From Aureimonas mangrovi (GTDB taxonomy: Bacteria > Pseudomonadota > Alphaproteobacteria > Rhizobiales > Rhizobiaceae), in the NCBI RefSeq assembly GCF_014058705.1, contig NZ_CP059692.1:2051001-2115000 (forward strand): 64,000 nucleotides of DNA, read 5' to 3'. The notes beneath the pieces are model-generated. The model made no database searches, was not told the DNA's origin, and saw nothing but the letters and a program-made list of their open reading frames with translations. The translations under genes were made by a program, and so were the position numbers. Of this stretch, positions 1 through 8,625 are shown piece after piece. Positions within the stretch are counted from its first letter, which is position 1, and every line of letters begins with the position of its first letter.

Positions 1-1047
1 ATCGGCGATGACGGGCACGCCAGCCTTGTCGGCGACCCCCACCGCATCCATGATCGCCGAAAGCTGCGGAACGCCGACGCCCGCGACGATGCGCGTCGTG
101 CAGATCGAGCCCGGCCCGATGCCGACCTTGATGCCGTCCGCGCCCGCGTCGATCAGCGCCTGCGCGCCCGTGGGCGTCGCGACGTTGCCGGCCAGCACCT
201 GGCAGGAATTCGAAAGCTTTTTCACGCGGGCAACCGCGTCCAGCACCTTCTGCGAATGGCCATGCGCCGTATCGACGACGAGAAGATCGATCCCCGCATC
301 GATCAGCCGTTCGGCGCGCTCGAACCCGTCCTCGCCGACGCTGGTCGCTGCAGCAGCCAGAAGGCGGCCCTGCGGATCCTTTGCCGCGTTGGGGTTGAGT
401 TGGGACTTCTCGATGTCCTTGACCGTGATGAGGCCGATGCAATGGCCCTGCTCGTCCACCACCAGCAGCTTCTCGATGCGGTGGCGATGGAGCAGACGCT
501 TGGCCTCCTCCTGGTCGACCGTCTCGCGGACGGTGACGAGGTTTTCGCGCGTCATCAGTTCGGCGATCGTCTGCCGGTCGTCGGAGGCGAAGCGCACATC
601 GCGGTTGGTCAGGATGCCGACGAGGCGGCCTCGCGTCTGCCCGCCGGAGCCTCCGTTCTCCACCACCGGGATGCCGGAGATGCGATGGTAACTCATCAGT
701 GCGCGCGCATCGCCGAGCGTGGCGTCCGGCCCGATGGTCACCGGATTGACCACCATCCCGCTCTCGAACTTCTTGACCTGCCGAACCTCCTCGGCCTGCT
801 GCTCGGGGGTCAGGTTGCGGTGGATGACGCCGATGCCGCCGGCCTGAGCCATGGCGATGGCGAGGCGCGATTCGGTGACCGTGTCCATCGCCGCCGAGAG
901 GATCGGGATGTTGAGGTCGATCGTGCGGGTAATACGCGTACGCACATCAACCTGCCCGGGCATCACCTCCGAATGGCCCGGCTGCAGAAGGACGTCGTCG
1001 AAGGTGAGCGCCGTCGCGCCCGTTGCGGTCTCGATGATGCGTGCCAT
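1..1047 (-). CDS. guaB: IMP dehydrogenase (C-terminus cut by window edge)
   Basis: Catalyses the NAD-dependent oxidation of IMP to XMP, the committed step of GMP synthesis in the cytoplasm. Read leftward from ATG at 1047, the protein opens [19 protein letters not shown], the usual IMPDH start. It then shows the N-terminal barrel segment ([14 protein letters not shown]), a two-CBS regulatory insert at roughly residues 100–220, the NAD-contact segment around VVDTAHGHS, and the catalytic-cysteine loop [20 protein letters not shown]. The reading frame is open to base 1, so about 349 residues are seen of the usual near 500; the flap and C-terminal part lie outside. The metallo-hydrolase upstream is on the same strand, separated by about 110 bp. 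Identification is secure from the motifs. Confidence 0.96.
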   Translation of the reverse strand, partial: MARIIETATGATALTFDDVLLQPGHSEVMPGQVDVRTRITRTIDLNIPILSAAMDTVTESRLAIAMAQAGGIGVIHRNLTPEQQAEEVRQVKKFESGMVVNPVTIGPDATLGDARALMSYHRISGIPVVENGGSGGQTRGRLVGILTNRDVRFASDDRQTIAELMTRENLVTVRETVDQEEAKRLLHRHRIEKLLVVDEQGHCIGLITVKDIEKSQLNPNAAKDPQGRLLAAAATSVGEDGFERAERLIDAGIDLLVVDTAHGHSQKVLDAVARVKKLSNSCQVLAGNVATPTGAQALIDAGADGIKVGIGPGSICTTRIVAGVGVPQLSAIMDAVGVADKAGVPVIAD

Positions 1048-1158
1048 GGCCAGCCCGTTCCGATGATGGAGGCCGGGCGCAAGGAAGAAGTTGCCCGGCG
1101 AAGGATTGGCAAGGGCTGCTAGCACTTCACCGCCCGCTTGGGAAGGCAGCTTCAGGGC

Positions 1159-2163
1159 TCAGAGGAGCAGGCGGTAGGTCTCCGGCGCGAAGCGATAGCT
1201 GTCGCCTTCCGCCTCCACATAACCGAGAGCCGGGAACGGCAGGTGATAACCGGTGAAGGGGATGCCCTCTTCTGCCAGCATGGCCAGGACGCGGCGACGC
1301 GTCTCGACCGCGGCTTCCTTGTCCATGTCGAAGCGCACATGCCAGTCCGGCCGCTGGAACGAGACGACGAACTGCGAGAGCGTATCGGCCGTCAGCAGAA
1401 GTCTCTGGCTGTTCGATTCGAGTTCGAAGAGCATCATGCCGGGCGTATGTCCGAAGGCGGCGCGTGCCGTCAGGCCGGGCACCACCTCATCACCGTCCTC
1501 CAGAAGACGCATCCCGTCTTCCAGCGGCGTCACCATCGCGGCCACCGCCTCGGCGTTGCCCGATGCCGGTCCGTTGCGTGCGGCGTCCGACGTCCAGAAC
1601 TCGTATTCCACGCGTCCCGTCACGACGTTGGCGTTGGCGAAGACCGGCGAGCCGTCCTCGATCAGCCCGTTGATGTGGTCACCATGCAGATGGGTCAGCA
1701 CGATCGTGGTCACGTCCTGCGCCTGGATTCCCGCGGCCGCCATGCGGGCTGTGAGAAGACCCTGCCCGTTCGCGCGTCCGCCGGCGCCGAAGCCGGTGTC
1801 CACCAGGATCACATCGGAGCCGATCTGCAGGATCGTCGGCGTGAAGAAATTGACGAACTCGTTCTTCGGCAGAAGGTTCTGCGCCATCAGGGCGCCCACG
1901 TCCTCGGCGTTCTGGTCCTCACCGAAGGTCGGGTGCGGCCCCTCGCCCGGACGCACGCCGTCGAGTATCTGGGTCACGGTGACGTCGCCGATCCGGAAGC
2001 GGCGCCAGCCGGGCGCCATCGGATTTTCGTCCTGCATCGCGGCTGTCGCCCCCTCGCGTCCGGTTTCCTGTGCCGACGCCGTGGTGTGATAAAGCCCGCC
2101 GAGCGTGAAGCCTGCGGCGGCGGCCTTCAGAGCGTTGCGCCGGTTCAACCCGTTGTCGGACAT
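1159..2163 (-). CDS. Tat-exported metallo-beta-lactamase-fold hydrolase
   Basis: A 334-residue metallo-beta-lactamase superfamily hydrolase, probably periplasmic. The N-terminus MSDNGLNRRNALKAAAAGF has twin arginines followed by a hydrophobic stretch and an A-S-A end, resembling a Tat signal peptide. The binuclear metal site is visible as THLHGDH near residue 145, followed by downstream ligand candidates in GHTPGMM, TADTLS and the GYHLPFP segment near the C-terminus. This pattern matches the AttM/quorum-quenching-lactonase-like and MBL-hydrolase group, but the substrate cannot be told from sequence. The start at 2163 is chosen because a GGAGAGG ribosome site lies just upstream and because longer frames would run into the divergent MFS gene. 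It is divergent from that transporter with a gap of about 50 bp, so the two may share a promoter region. Confidence 0.85.
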   Translation of the reverse strand: MSDNGLNRRNALKAAAAGFTLGGLYHTTASAQETGREGATAAMQDENPMAPGWRRFRIGDVTVTQILDGVRPGEGPHPTFGEDQNAEDVGALMAQNLLPKNEFVNFFTPTILQIGSDVILVDTGFGAGGRANGQGLLTARMAAAGIQAQDVTTIVLTHLHGDHINGLIEDGSPVFANANVVTGRVEYEFWTSDAARNGPASGNAEAVAAMVTPLEDGMRLLEDGDEVVPGLTARAAFGHTPGMMLFELESNSQRLLLTADTLSQFVVSFQRPDWHVRFDMDKEAAVETRRRVLAMLAEEGIPFTGYHLPFPALGYVEAEGDSYRFAPETYRLLL

Positions 2164-2212
2164 TTCGGACCTCTCCATCCGTCGTGATCGGTTCTGAGAC
2201 CTTTGCGCAGAA

Positions 2213-3676
2213 TTGGCGCGCCGTCGTTGCGCGAAAAGGGCACGGGGCATAATAAGCGAGCCTTCCCGTCTCCTCGCGAGCCTCGCCTTGAAGCGCATCG
2301 TCCCGATCGTCCTCGCCGTCGCCCTTTTCATGGAGAACATGGATTCGACGGTCATCGCGACATCGCTCGCCACGATCGCCGAGGACATCGGCACCAGCCC
2401 CATCGCGCTGAAGCTCGCGCTGACGAGCTATTACGTCTCGCTCGCCATCTTCATCCCGATCTCCGGCCGCATGGCCGACAGGTTCGGCGCCAAGGCGATC
2501 TTCCAATGCGCGATCCTGGTCTTCATGCTCGGCTCGCTGGCCTGCGCGCTGGCCAGTTCACTGGAGGGTTTCGTCGCCGCACGCTTCCTGCAGGGCATGG
2601 GCGGCGCCATGATGACGCCCGTTGGCCGGCTTCTTCTGGTGCGCGCCGCGCCGCGCTCCGAACTCGTCTCGGCAATGGCCTGGTTCTCGATCCCCGCGAT
2701 GATCGGCCCGCTCGTCGGCCCGCCGGTGGGCGGCGCCATTTCGACCTATGCCGACTGGCGTTGGATCTTCGTCATCAACCTGCCGATCGGGCTCATCGGC
2801 ATCGTGCTTGCGCAGCGGTATCTGCCTTATGTCGAGAAGGTGAAGGGCGTCACCTTCGACTGGCGGGGCTTCGCGCTCTCGGGCCTTGCCTGTGCAGGCC
2901 TGGTCTTCGGTCTTTCCGTCGTCTCCCTGCCGGCTTTGCCGCCGGTCACCGGCGTCTCGATGGCGCTGGTGGGCGCCCTGTTCACCTGGCTTTACGTCTC
3001 TCACGCGCGGCGACGCGAACGCCCGCTCCTCGACGTGACGCTGTTCTCCATTCCGACGCTGCGCGCGGCCGTCATCGGTGGAGGCCTCTTCCGTCTGGGC
3101 GCAGGTGCCGTGCCATTCCTCTTCCCGCTGATGCTTCAGCTCGGCTTCGGCTACACGGCCTTCCAGTCGGGCCTCATCACCTGCGTGTCCATCGGCGGCG
3201 CGATGACGATGAAAGTCTTCGCCAAGCCGATCCTCAAGCGTTTCGGTTTCCGCGCGACGCTCGTCGGCACGGCGATCATCGGCGGCGCCTTCATGGGTGC
3301 GATCGGCTTTTATCGACCGGACACGCCGGTCGCCCTGCTTCTGGTGCTTCTCCTGATCGGCGGCTTCTTTCGCTCGCTTGTCTTCACTTCCATCAACACC
3401 ATCGCCTTTGCGGACGTCACGCCGGCGCGCACGGGCGATGCGACGGCCATCCTCGCCGCGTTCCAGCAGGTGGCGATCGCCGCGGGCGTCGCCGTGGCGG
3501 GTGCGATTCTCGAGGGCGGCCTTGCGCTGACCGGCGGGGAAATCCCGACGCTTGCGACCTTCTCGGTTGCGTTCTTCATCGTCGGCGGCCTGACGATGGC
3601 CTCAGCGCTCGCCTTCTGGCGCCTTTCCCCGGACGACGGAGCGGAGATCGCAGGGCGCAGGGCGCCCGCCGAATAG
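2213..3676 (+). CDS. MFS drug transporter, DHA2 (14-TM) type
   Basis: An inner-membrane major facilitator, probably a proton-coupled drug efflux pump. The first helix carries ENMDSTVIATSLATI, the DHA2-family motif D1 region. The loop 2–3 signature is present as GRMADRFGAKAIF, and the WRWIF motif near helix 6 is typical of EmrB/QacA relatives. About 487 residues with many hydrophobic segments fit 12–14 transmembrane helices. The start is uncertain: TTG at 2213 gives a basic N-terminal tail, while TTG at 2288 gives a more family-like beginning (MKRIVPIVLAVALFMENMD); neither has a strong ribosome site. It ends 2 bp before the convergent rlmE stop. The substrate is unknown. Confidence 0.85.
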   Translation: MARRRCAKRARGIISEPSRLLASLALKRIVPIVLAVALFMENMDSTVIATSLATIAEDIGTSPIALKLALTSYYVSLAIFIPISGRMADRFGAKAIFQCAILVFMLGSLACALASSLEGFVAARFLQGMGGAMMTPVGRLLLVRAAPRSELVSAMAWFSIPAMIGPLVGPPVGGAISTYADWRWIFVINLPIGLIGIVLAQRYLPYVEKVKGVTFDWRGFALSGLACAGLVFGLSVVSLPALPPVTGVSMALVGALFTWLYVSHARRRERPLLDVTLFSIPTLRAAVIGGGLFRLGAGAVPFLFPLMLQLGFGYTAFQSGLITCVSIGGAMTMKVFAKPILKRFGFRATLVGTAIIGGAFMGAIGFYRPDTPVALLLVLLLIGGFFRSLVFTSINTIAFADVTPARTGDATAILAAFQQVAIAAGVAVAGAILEGGLALTGGEIPTLATFSVAFFIVGGLTMASALAFWRLSPDDGAEIAGRRAPAE

Positions 3677-3678
3677 GC

Positions 3679-4398
3679 TCAGTCGTCGCTCTCGTCGCCG
3701 TCCGCAGGCATTTCGCCCCGGCGTCCGCGGAAGTTCTTGGCGAGGAGATAGAGCTCGACGGACCCTTCGCGCGACGCCGGCGGCTTGACGTGATGGACGC
3801 TCGTGAAGTTGCGCTTCAGCATGGCGAGAAGTTCGCCCTCCGTGCCGCCCTGAAAGGTCTTCGTCAGGAAATGCCCGCCGGGCCGCAGCGTGCGCACGGC
3901 AAAATCGGCCGCCACTTCGCACAGATGCATGGTGCGCAGATGGTCCGTTCGCCGATGGCCCGTCGTCGGCGCCGCCATGTCGGAGAGCACGATGTCCGGA
4001 TCGCCGCCGAGTGCCTCCAGAAGCCGCCCCGGCGCCGTGTCATCGAGGAAGTCGAGCTCCAGAAGCGTCACGCCCGGGATCGGCTCTACATGCAGGTAGT
4101 CGATGCCCACGACATGCGCCGCGCCGTCCTTCTGCGTGCGTTGGAACGAAACCTGACACCAGCCGCCCGGCGCCGCGCCCAGATCGACGATCCGCAGGCC
4201 CGGCTTCAGAAGCTTGTAGCGGTCGTCGATCTCGATGAGCTTGTAGGCAGCGCGCGAACGATATCCGTCGGCCTTCGACCGGCGCACGTAAGGGTCGTTC
4301 AGCTGCCGCTCGAGCCAACGCCTCGAAGACGTCGTCAGTCCCCGCTTCTTCTTGACGCGGACATTCAGCCCGCGATCATCGCCTCGTCCGCCGCTCAT
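3679..4398 (-). CDS. rlmE: 23S rRNA 2'-O-methyltransferase RlmE (RrmJ/FtsJ)
   Basis: SAM-dependent methyltransferase that modifies U2552 of 23S rRNA in the large subunit. The 239-residue protein has a basic N-terminus ([15 protein letters not shown]), the RSRAAYKL element typical of FtsJ, the SAM-binding motif [13 protein letters not shown], the catalytic Asp in [11 protein letters not shown] and the lysine region FLTKTFQGG, that is a K-D-K-E type set. The start ATG at 4398 overlaps the TGA of the upstream ppx/gppA gene in an ATGA, so the two are translationally coupled. It is convergent with the MFS transporter. Confidence 0.94.
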   Translation of the reverse strand: MSGGRGDDRGLNVRVKKKRGLTTSSRRWLERQLNDPYVRRSKADGYRSRAAYKLIEIDDRYKLLKPGLRIVDLGAAPGGWCQVSFQRTQKDGAAHVVGIDYLHVEPIPGVTLLELDFLDDTAPGRLLEALGGDPDIVLSDMAAPTTGHRRTDHLRTMHLCEVAADFAVRTLRPGGHFLTKTFQGGTEGELLAMLKRNFTSVHHVKPPASREGSVELYLLAKNFRGRRGEMPADGDESDD

Positions 4399-5828
4399 GC
4401 GTTCGTCCTCGTCCGGCCGCCGGACGAACGGCGCCATACGCCGTCCGCGACCATCATTTCCGTCAAAAGTCCCTCGCGCAGACCCCGGTCCGCGACGCGC
4501 AGCGCCCGCGCCGGCCAGACGCGGCGGATCGCCTGCAGGATTGCGCAACCCGCGAGCACGAGGTCGGCACGTTCGGACCCGATGCACGGGTTGGCGATGC
4601 GCTCCTCGAAACTCCAGCCCGCGATCTTCCCGACGAGCGCCTCGACGTCCGGTTCGGTCAGCCAAAGTCCATCCACCTGCCGGCGATCGTAACGCTCGAG
4701 CCCGAGATGAACGCCGGCGAGAGTCGTCACCGTGCCGGACGTGCCGAGAAGGTGAAAACCGGGCTTTCCGACGATCTCCGCCAGCTTGTGCCGACCGGCA
4801 AAGCGCGAAAGCTGCTCCTCGACATGGACGATCATCGTTTCGAAAAGCTCGGGCGACACGTCGCGACCACCGAATTTCTCGGCGAGCGACACGACCCCGA
4901 CCGGCAGCGAGGTCCAGGCCACGATATGGTTGGCGAGGCGGGGCGAGTAGCCGGCGCGCAGATCGAGAAGCGCAACCTCCGTCGACCCGCCGCCGATATC
5001 GAACAGGACGGCGCCCTTGGCCGAGCGATCCACCAGAGAACCGCAGCCGGAGACCGCAAGGCGAGCCTCGGTCTCGCGGCTGACGATGGTCAGATCGAGC
5101 CCGGTCTCCCGGTGAACCCTCTCCAGGAACTCCTGCCCGTTCGCTGCTGCGCGGCAGGCCTCGGTCGCGATCAGCCGAGCGCCCGTGACCTCGCGGACTG
5201 AAAGCTTCTGGCTGCACACTTCGAGAGCCGCGAGCGCGCGATCCATCGCGGTGGAGGCGAGCGAGCCGGTGCGCCCAAGCCCCTCTCCAAGCCGCACGAT
5301 GCGCGAGAAGGCGTCGATGACCCGAAACTGTCCCGGGCGAGTGGGCATCGCGACGAGAAGCCGGCAGTTGTTGGTGCCGAGGTCGAGCGCGGCGTAGACG
5401 GGGGCGGCGGTGTTTCGCGCCGCCTCCCCGGCTTCCGTCGGCGCGTTCGGTGCCCGATCGACGTCGATGCGCGGCTCAGGCTCCGCCACGCGTTCGGCCT
5501 TGCGTGCGCGCCAGGCAGACGACGAGGCGCCGTCACCCGGCTTGCTTCGTTCCGAATCAGCAGTGGCTCTCACGCGTCCGAGAGCGGCCTCGGCCTTCAC
5601 CAGCTTGTCGTTGAGCGCCGGGGGCAGGCTGCGCGCCCCCTGGATGCCGGTGGTCGCGGATGTCTTGCGGCGGCGGCGGCGACGCTTGCGTATGCTCCGG
5701 TGCTTGTCGGCGGGCGAATCGCAGTCGCGAGGAGCTGCGTTCCGCGACGGCTGTTCGACAAAGGGTTTCAAAGCCGGCGGCGCGCGCTTCGCGCCCTGCT
5801 GCCCCTCTTCCGGTCCGTCGTCCTTCAT
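4395..5828 (-). CDS. Ppx/GppA family phosphatase with basic N-terminal extension
   Basis: Exopolyphosphatase/guanosine pentaphosphate phosphatase family, acting on polyphosphate or pppGpp. The ASKHA-fold domain starts near residue 144 with the phosphate-1 motif [11 protein letters not shown] and has the second loop [10 protein letters not shown] and the adenosine-like [11 protein letters not shown] segment. The first roughly 140 residues are low-complexity, charged and proline/alanine-rich, including a run of arginines and lysines around residues 47–55, and are not part of the catalytic fold. The ATG at 5828 is preferred because GGGCGGA precedes it; a TTG at 5873 is an alternative. It forms a coupled pair with rlmE, an arrangement I recall as common in Rhizobiales. 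Whether the substrate is polyP or pppGpp is unresolved. Confidence 0.88.
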   Translation of the reverse strand: MKDDGPEEGQQGAKRAPPALKPFVEQPSRNAAPRDCDSPADKHRSIRKRRRRRRKTSATTGIQGARSLPPALNDKLVKAEAALGRVRATADSERSKPGDGASSSAWRARKAERVAEPEPRIDVDRAPNAPTEAGEAARNTAAPVYAALDLGTNNCRLLVAMPTRPGQFRVIDAFSRIVRLGEGLGRTGSLASTAMDRALAALEVCSQKLSVREVTGARLIATEACRAAANGQEFLERVHRETGLDLTIVSRETEARLAVSGCGSLVDRSAKGAVLFDIGGGSTEVALLDLRAGYSPRLANHIVAWTSLPVGVVSLAEKFGGRDVSPELFETMIVHVEEQLSRFAGRHKLAEIVGKPGFHLLGTSGTVTTLAGVHLGLERYDRRQVDGLWLTEPDVEALVGKIAGWSFEERIANPCIGSERADLVLAGCAILQAIRRVWPARALRVADRGLREGLLTEMMVADGVWRRSSGGRTRTNA

Positions 5829-6049
5829 CGTCCGCCCGCTCGGACGTGGCCTGCTTTCGGCATGGTTCCGCAATCTTCGTCCGACGCAGCTCCGATAAGG
5901 GGCGCACGGAATGTTTCTCGGATGTTGCGGCGGAGATTACCAAGACGGCGCCTCGATACAAGGAGGTGCCGTTGGGTGATGCGCGCCGAGGAGCGAAAAC
6001 GGGCTGGCCGAAAGCATCCGAAGCGATCATGCAAACGTCACGAAGAGGC

Positions 6050-6077
6050 TTGCATCTGCGCCATGAGGCTGTATGTA
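6050..6077 (+). promoter_or_regulatory. Candidate sigma-70-like promoter for tRNA-Gln
   Basis: TTGCAT at 6050–6055 and TATGTA at 6072–6077 are separated by 16 bp and lie about 28 bp before the mature tRNA 5' end. The spacing fits a housekeeping promoter; the match is partial. Confidence 0.4.
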
Positions 6078-6104
6078 GGGCACCGCGCTGCGGCGCACCC
6101 CTGC

Positions 6105-6178
6105 TGGGGGATAGTTTAAGGGTAGAACAGCGGACTCTGACTCCGTTAGTCTTGGTTCGAATCCAGGTCCCCCAGCCA
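6105..6178 (+). tRNA. tRNA-Gln (CUG anticodon)
   Basis: The acceptor stem TGGGGGA (6105–6111) pairs with TCCCCCA (6168–6174), followed by discriminator G and an encoded CCA. The D-arm AGTTTAAGGGTAGAAC, the anticodon stem-loop with loop CTCTGAC (anticodon CTG at 34–36) and the T-arm loop TTCGAAT are all in place. Acceptor positions and anticodon agree with bacterial glutamine tRNA. Confidence 0.96.
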
Positions 6179-6546
6179 GCTTTTCCTTCGGAAATCCACA
6201 AAGACTCCACTGTCCGGCGAACTGTCGCGGAACGCTCGTTCGTGGTCCAGATCATGTATCATCAGTTTCTGCCGTCGGCGGGCCGTTGATACCATGGCCC
6301 GGCTATGCTCCCGCGTGAGCGAGACGCAGTTCGATCATCGTCACATTAAGGATCGCGGTAAAGCAGCCGATCTAACCTCGGAAAGAGGGATTACTCCCCA
6401 TTGAACGGGTCTATTCCTGGATGATGGTTTTGACCATGTGGAAGAACGCAATCACCGTCGTTTCCTCGCTGACCACTGTTATGGTCCGGGCAGGATAAAG
6501 CGCGGATCCAAAGAACCGCCCTCATGGAATGTGACTCGTCAGTTGT
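6179..6546. other. Intergenic stretch without recognisable gene
   Basis: This 368-bp stretch after tRNA-Gln is less GC-rich than the flanking genes and is broken by stops in all frames. A short weak hairpin (TTTCC/GGAAA) sits directly behind the tRNA and could be its terminator. I see no copy of the tRNA 3' end that would mark an attachment site and no transposase remnant I can name. Confidence 0.5.
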
Positions 6547-8001
6547 CTACGACACGCGCGAGAACATGAACTCGGACTTGCCGCGACTGTCTTCGGCGAA
6601 GGGGTCGTGGCCGTTGGAGCGCAGATAGGTCCAGATGTCTTCCGGGAACAGATCGCGATTCTCGCCCGAGACCAGAGCCATCTTGATGAAGGGAAAGCCA
6701 TCGTCGATGAGGCGTGACCAGTCCCAGATACTCGGATTTCGGTTGTCACGGTAGGGCGGAAACAACTCGCCGACCCGAAGCCCTGCGCGCCGCATCCTCG
6801 GCGAGAACGTGGTCTCGTAGTCACGGATGACGTGATCTTTGTTCGGATGGTTCACCACACTACAGAGAAACTCAGGCAAGGCTGCGCTACGTAGCGCAGC
6901 ACGTTTGAGAACCAGATAGTAGCTCTGCAGATGCAGAGCGTGCTCCCAGTTCGAGGTCAGTCCGACCACATCAAGATCGAGCCTGTCGATGCGCCTTTGC
7001 ATATTCGTCATCCGCTCCGTGTCGAGCGGACCGAAGATGCTGTCATTGGTGAGCAGAACTTCCTCGGATTGGTAAAGCTGCGGCATCAGCGCCCAGACAT
7101 GCGCCCAAGCCGCGAAGTCGAAGCCTACATTCTCTCGCACGAAGATACTATCGCAGGCGGACCGGAGTTCCCTCGGGAACTCCACCTCCATCACGTCCGC
7201 CGCGACAACGAGATGGATCGCATACCCGATGTCTTTGAGGGCTCGGACGAGGCGGGCGGTGTGCGGGCGGATGAAGCCGTTGCCCGAATGCGTGACCACG
7301 AGCGCGTTGCGGCGCCCCACCGCCCCGCGACGTACGGTGACGATCCGAGCACTATCGGCTCGAGCGCCGGGCGTGGCGCGACTCGACCACCGCGGCGCGT
7401 AGCCCGCTTCCATGCCGACTTCGAGGTAATGCTTGAGCGGGTTGCCCTCGATCGGCCCATATTCCTCCATGTAGCGTCGGGAATCAAAACGCGGCGACGG
7501 ATCGAACCCGAGATGCCCGTTCGCGATGAAGTGGGTCAAAGGATGCACGTCCTCGGGGATCTCCGCGCCGTACGCTGAGATGTAGAAGGACGTATCGAAG
7601 AAGGGGCTTGGATCGAGCCCGAGCTCGACGCCATGATTCATGTAGTGGTGGAACGGGTTGGTGCCGGCCGGCAGCGCATTGCGATCGTTGTACCAGTCGG
7701 AGCGGAAGAAAAGGCTGGGCCAGTAGCCGAGGGCGGCCCCGATCGCCATGAAGTGCTCATGAGGCGACGCGCCGAAGCGGGCCACATCCGGGTATCTATC
7801 TAAATAGGCCTCGAGATCGAAAACACGGCTTTCAGCCAGCATCCGGACGTCGCCTGGTGTGGGCGTCTCATACCACCACTGCCGCCCCTCAGCATGGCCA
7901 TATCGAATGAAATGCTCGGCAGGATCAGCTCCTGCCTCACGCACATCGGGGTTTAGAGCAAGGTACTTCTTAGGATCGAAATCCTCCGGTAGTTGCAGCA
8001 T
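6547..8001 (-). CDS. RgpF-like rhamnan/surface-glycan synthesis protein with N-terminal repeats
   Basis: A 484-residue protein. Residues 1 to about 230 contain five degenerate units of about 38 residues of the form FDxxxYLxxxPDV…P..HY…G, for example FDPKKYLALNPDV and FDLEAYLDRYPDV, each ending in a glycine-rich turn. The second half, from NALVVTHSGNGF onward, has the features of the rhamnan synthesis protein F family: RENVGFDFAAW, VLLTNDSIFGPL, GLTSNWEHALHLQSYY. This family is linked to synthesis of rhamnose-containing or other surface polysaccharides; the exact reaction is not visible. The ATG at 8001 follows an excellent GGAGG site. The gene stands alone between tRNA-Gln and recJ, flanked by lower-GC non-coding DNA, which suggests acquisition. 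Confidence 0.8.
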   Translation of the reverse strand: MLQLPEDFDPKKYLALNPDVREAGADPAEHFIRYGHAEGRQWWYETPTPGDVRMLAESRVFDLEAYLDRYPDVARFGASPHEHFMAIGAALGYWPSLFFRSDWYNDRNALPAGTNPFHHYMNHGVELGLDPSPFFDTSFYISAYGAEIPEDVHPLTHFIANGHLGFDPSPRFDSRRYMEEYGPIEGNPLKHYLEVGMEAGYAPRWSSRATPGARADSARIVTVRRGAVGRRNALVVTHSGNGFIRPHTARLVRALKDIGYAIHLVVAADVMEVEFPRELRSACDSIFVRENVGFDFAAWAHVWALMPQLYQSEEVLLTNDSIFGPLDTERMTNMQRRIDRLDLDVVGLTSNWEHALHLQSYYLVLKRAALRSAALPEFLCSVVNHPNKDHVIRDYETTFSPRMRRAGLRVGELFPPYRDNRNPSIWDWSRLIDDGFPFIKMALVSGENRDLFPEDIWTYLRSNGHDPFAEDSRGKSEFMFSRVS

Positions 8002-8625
8002 TTCGCCTCCGCCTCGGTGACTTGTCGAGCCACCGATCTTTCCTGTTCTGACACGCTCGCCGAAAGGCCTAGACGACCGACCAGATGACGTTGAGTGCTT
8101 CCTCATAACGAAGTCCACGCTCTCCGTCTTCACCGATCCTGAAAGCCACTCAGGCAATAAAACCAGTTGCAGGAGACGCTCGCCGCTTCCACTCCGCTCG
8201 ATAAGAGTAGGGGAGACGCGGTGCCTGCGCTGCTGTGTTTTATCAGACCGCGAGAACAGATCTCTCGTTTGCCGCTATGCCCCGCGGAACTCAAGGACGT
8301 GAGGATTGAGCCAGACTTCGCGAACGCTTGGAGGTGTCCCCTACAGGGTTCCAAGACCATCGCTCGTCGCCCTTGCCGGTATCGCGTGTCACGCTCCACT
8401 ACTGTCCGTCGTTACCGGCATACCGAAATGCGAGTTGGACACTCGTCACGATCGAAGCCTAGCGGCGATCTGCGGCGCTATTGACCGCGGCGTGTTCGCC
8501 AAGCTCAAGAGCCGGCCCACTCACCGCTTGACGATGCGATCGTCCCCCTCGAAGTCGCCCTCGTCCGCCTCGCGCTCGATCGTCACAAACTAGATGAGGG
8601 AGCGTCTGCTCGCCGGGCCTCACCC
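8002..8625. other. Gene-poor intergenic region
   Basis: About 620 bp between the RgpF-like gene and the recJ stop. Several short open frames exist on both strands, but none has a recognisable start context or protein pattern. Composition is lower in GC than the neighbours. It presumably holds the promoter of the RgpF-like gene and may be debris of an insertion. I see no inverted repeats or tRNA-end duplication that delimit it. Confidence 0.45.

Noticed and set aside
6105-6546. Attachment site at the 3' end of tRNA-Gln
   Set aside because: I searched the following 2.5 kb for a second copy of the T-arm/acceptor 3' sequence and found none; no integrase gene is present.
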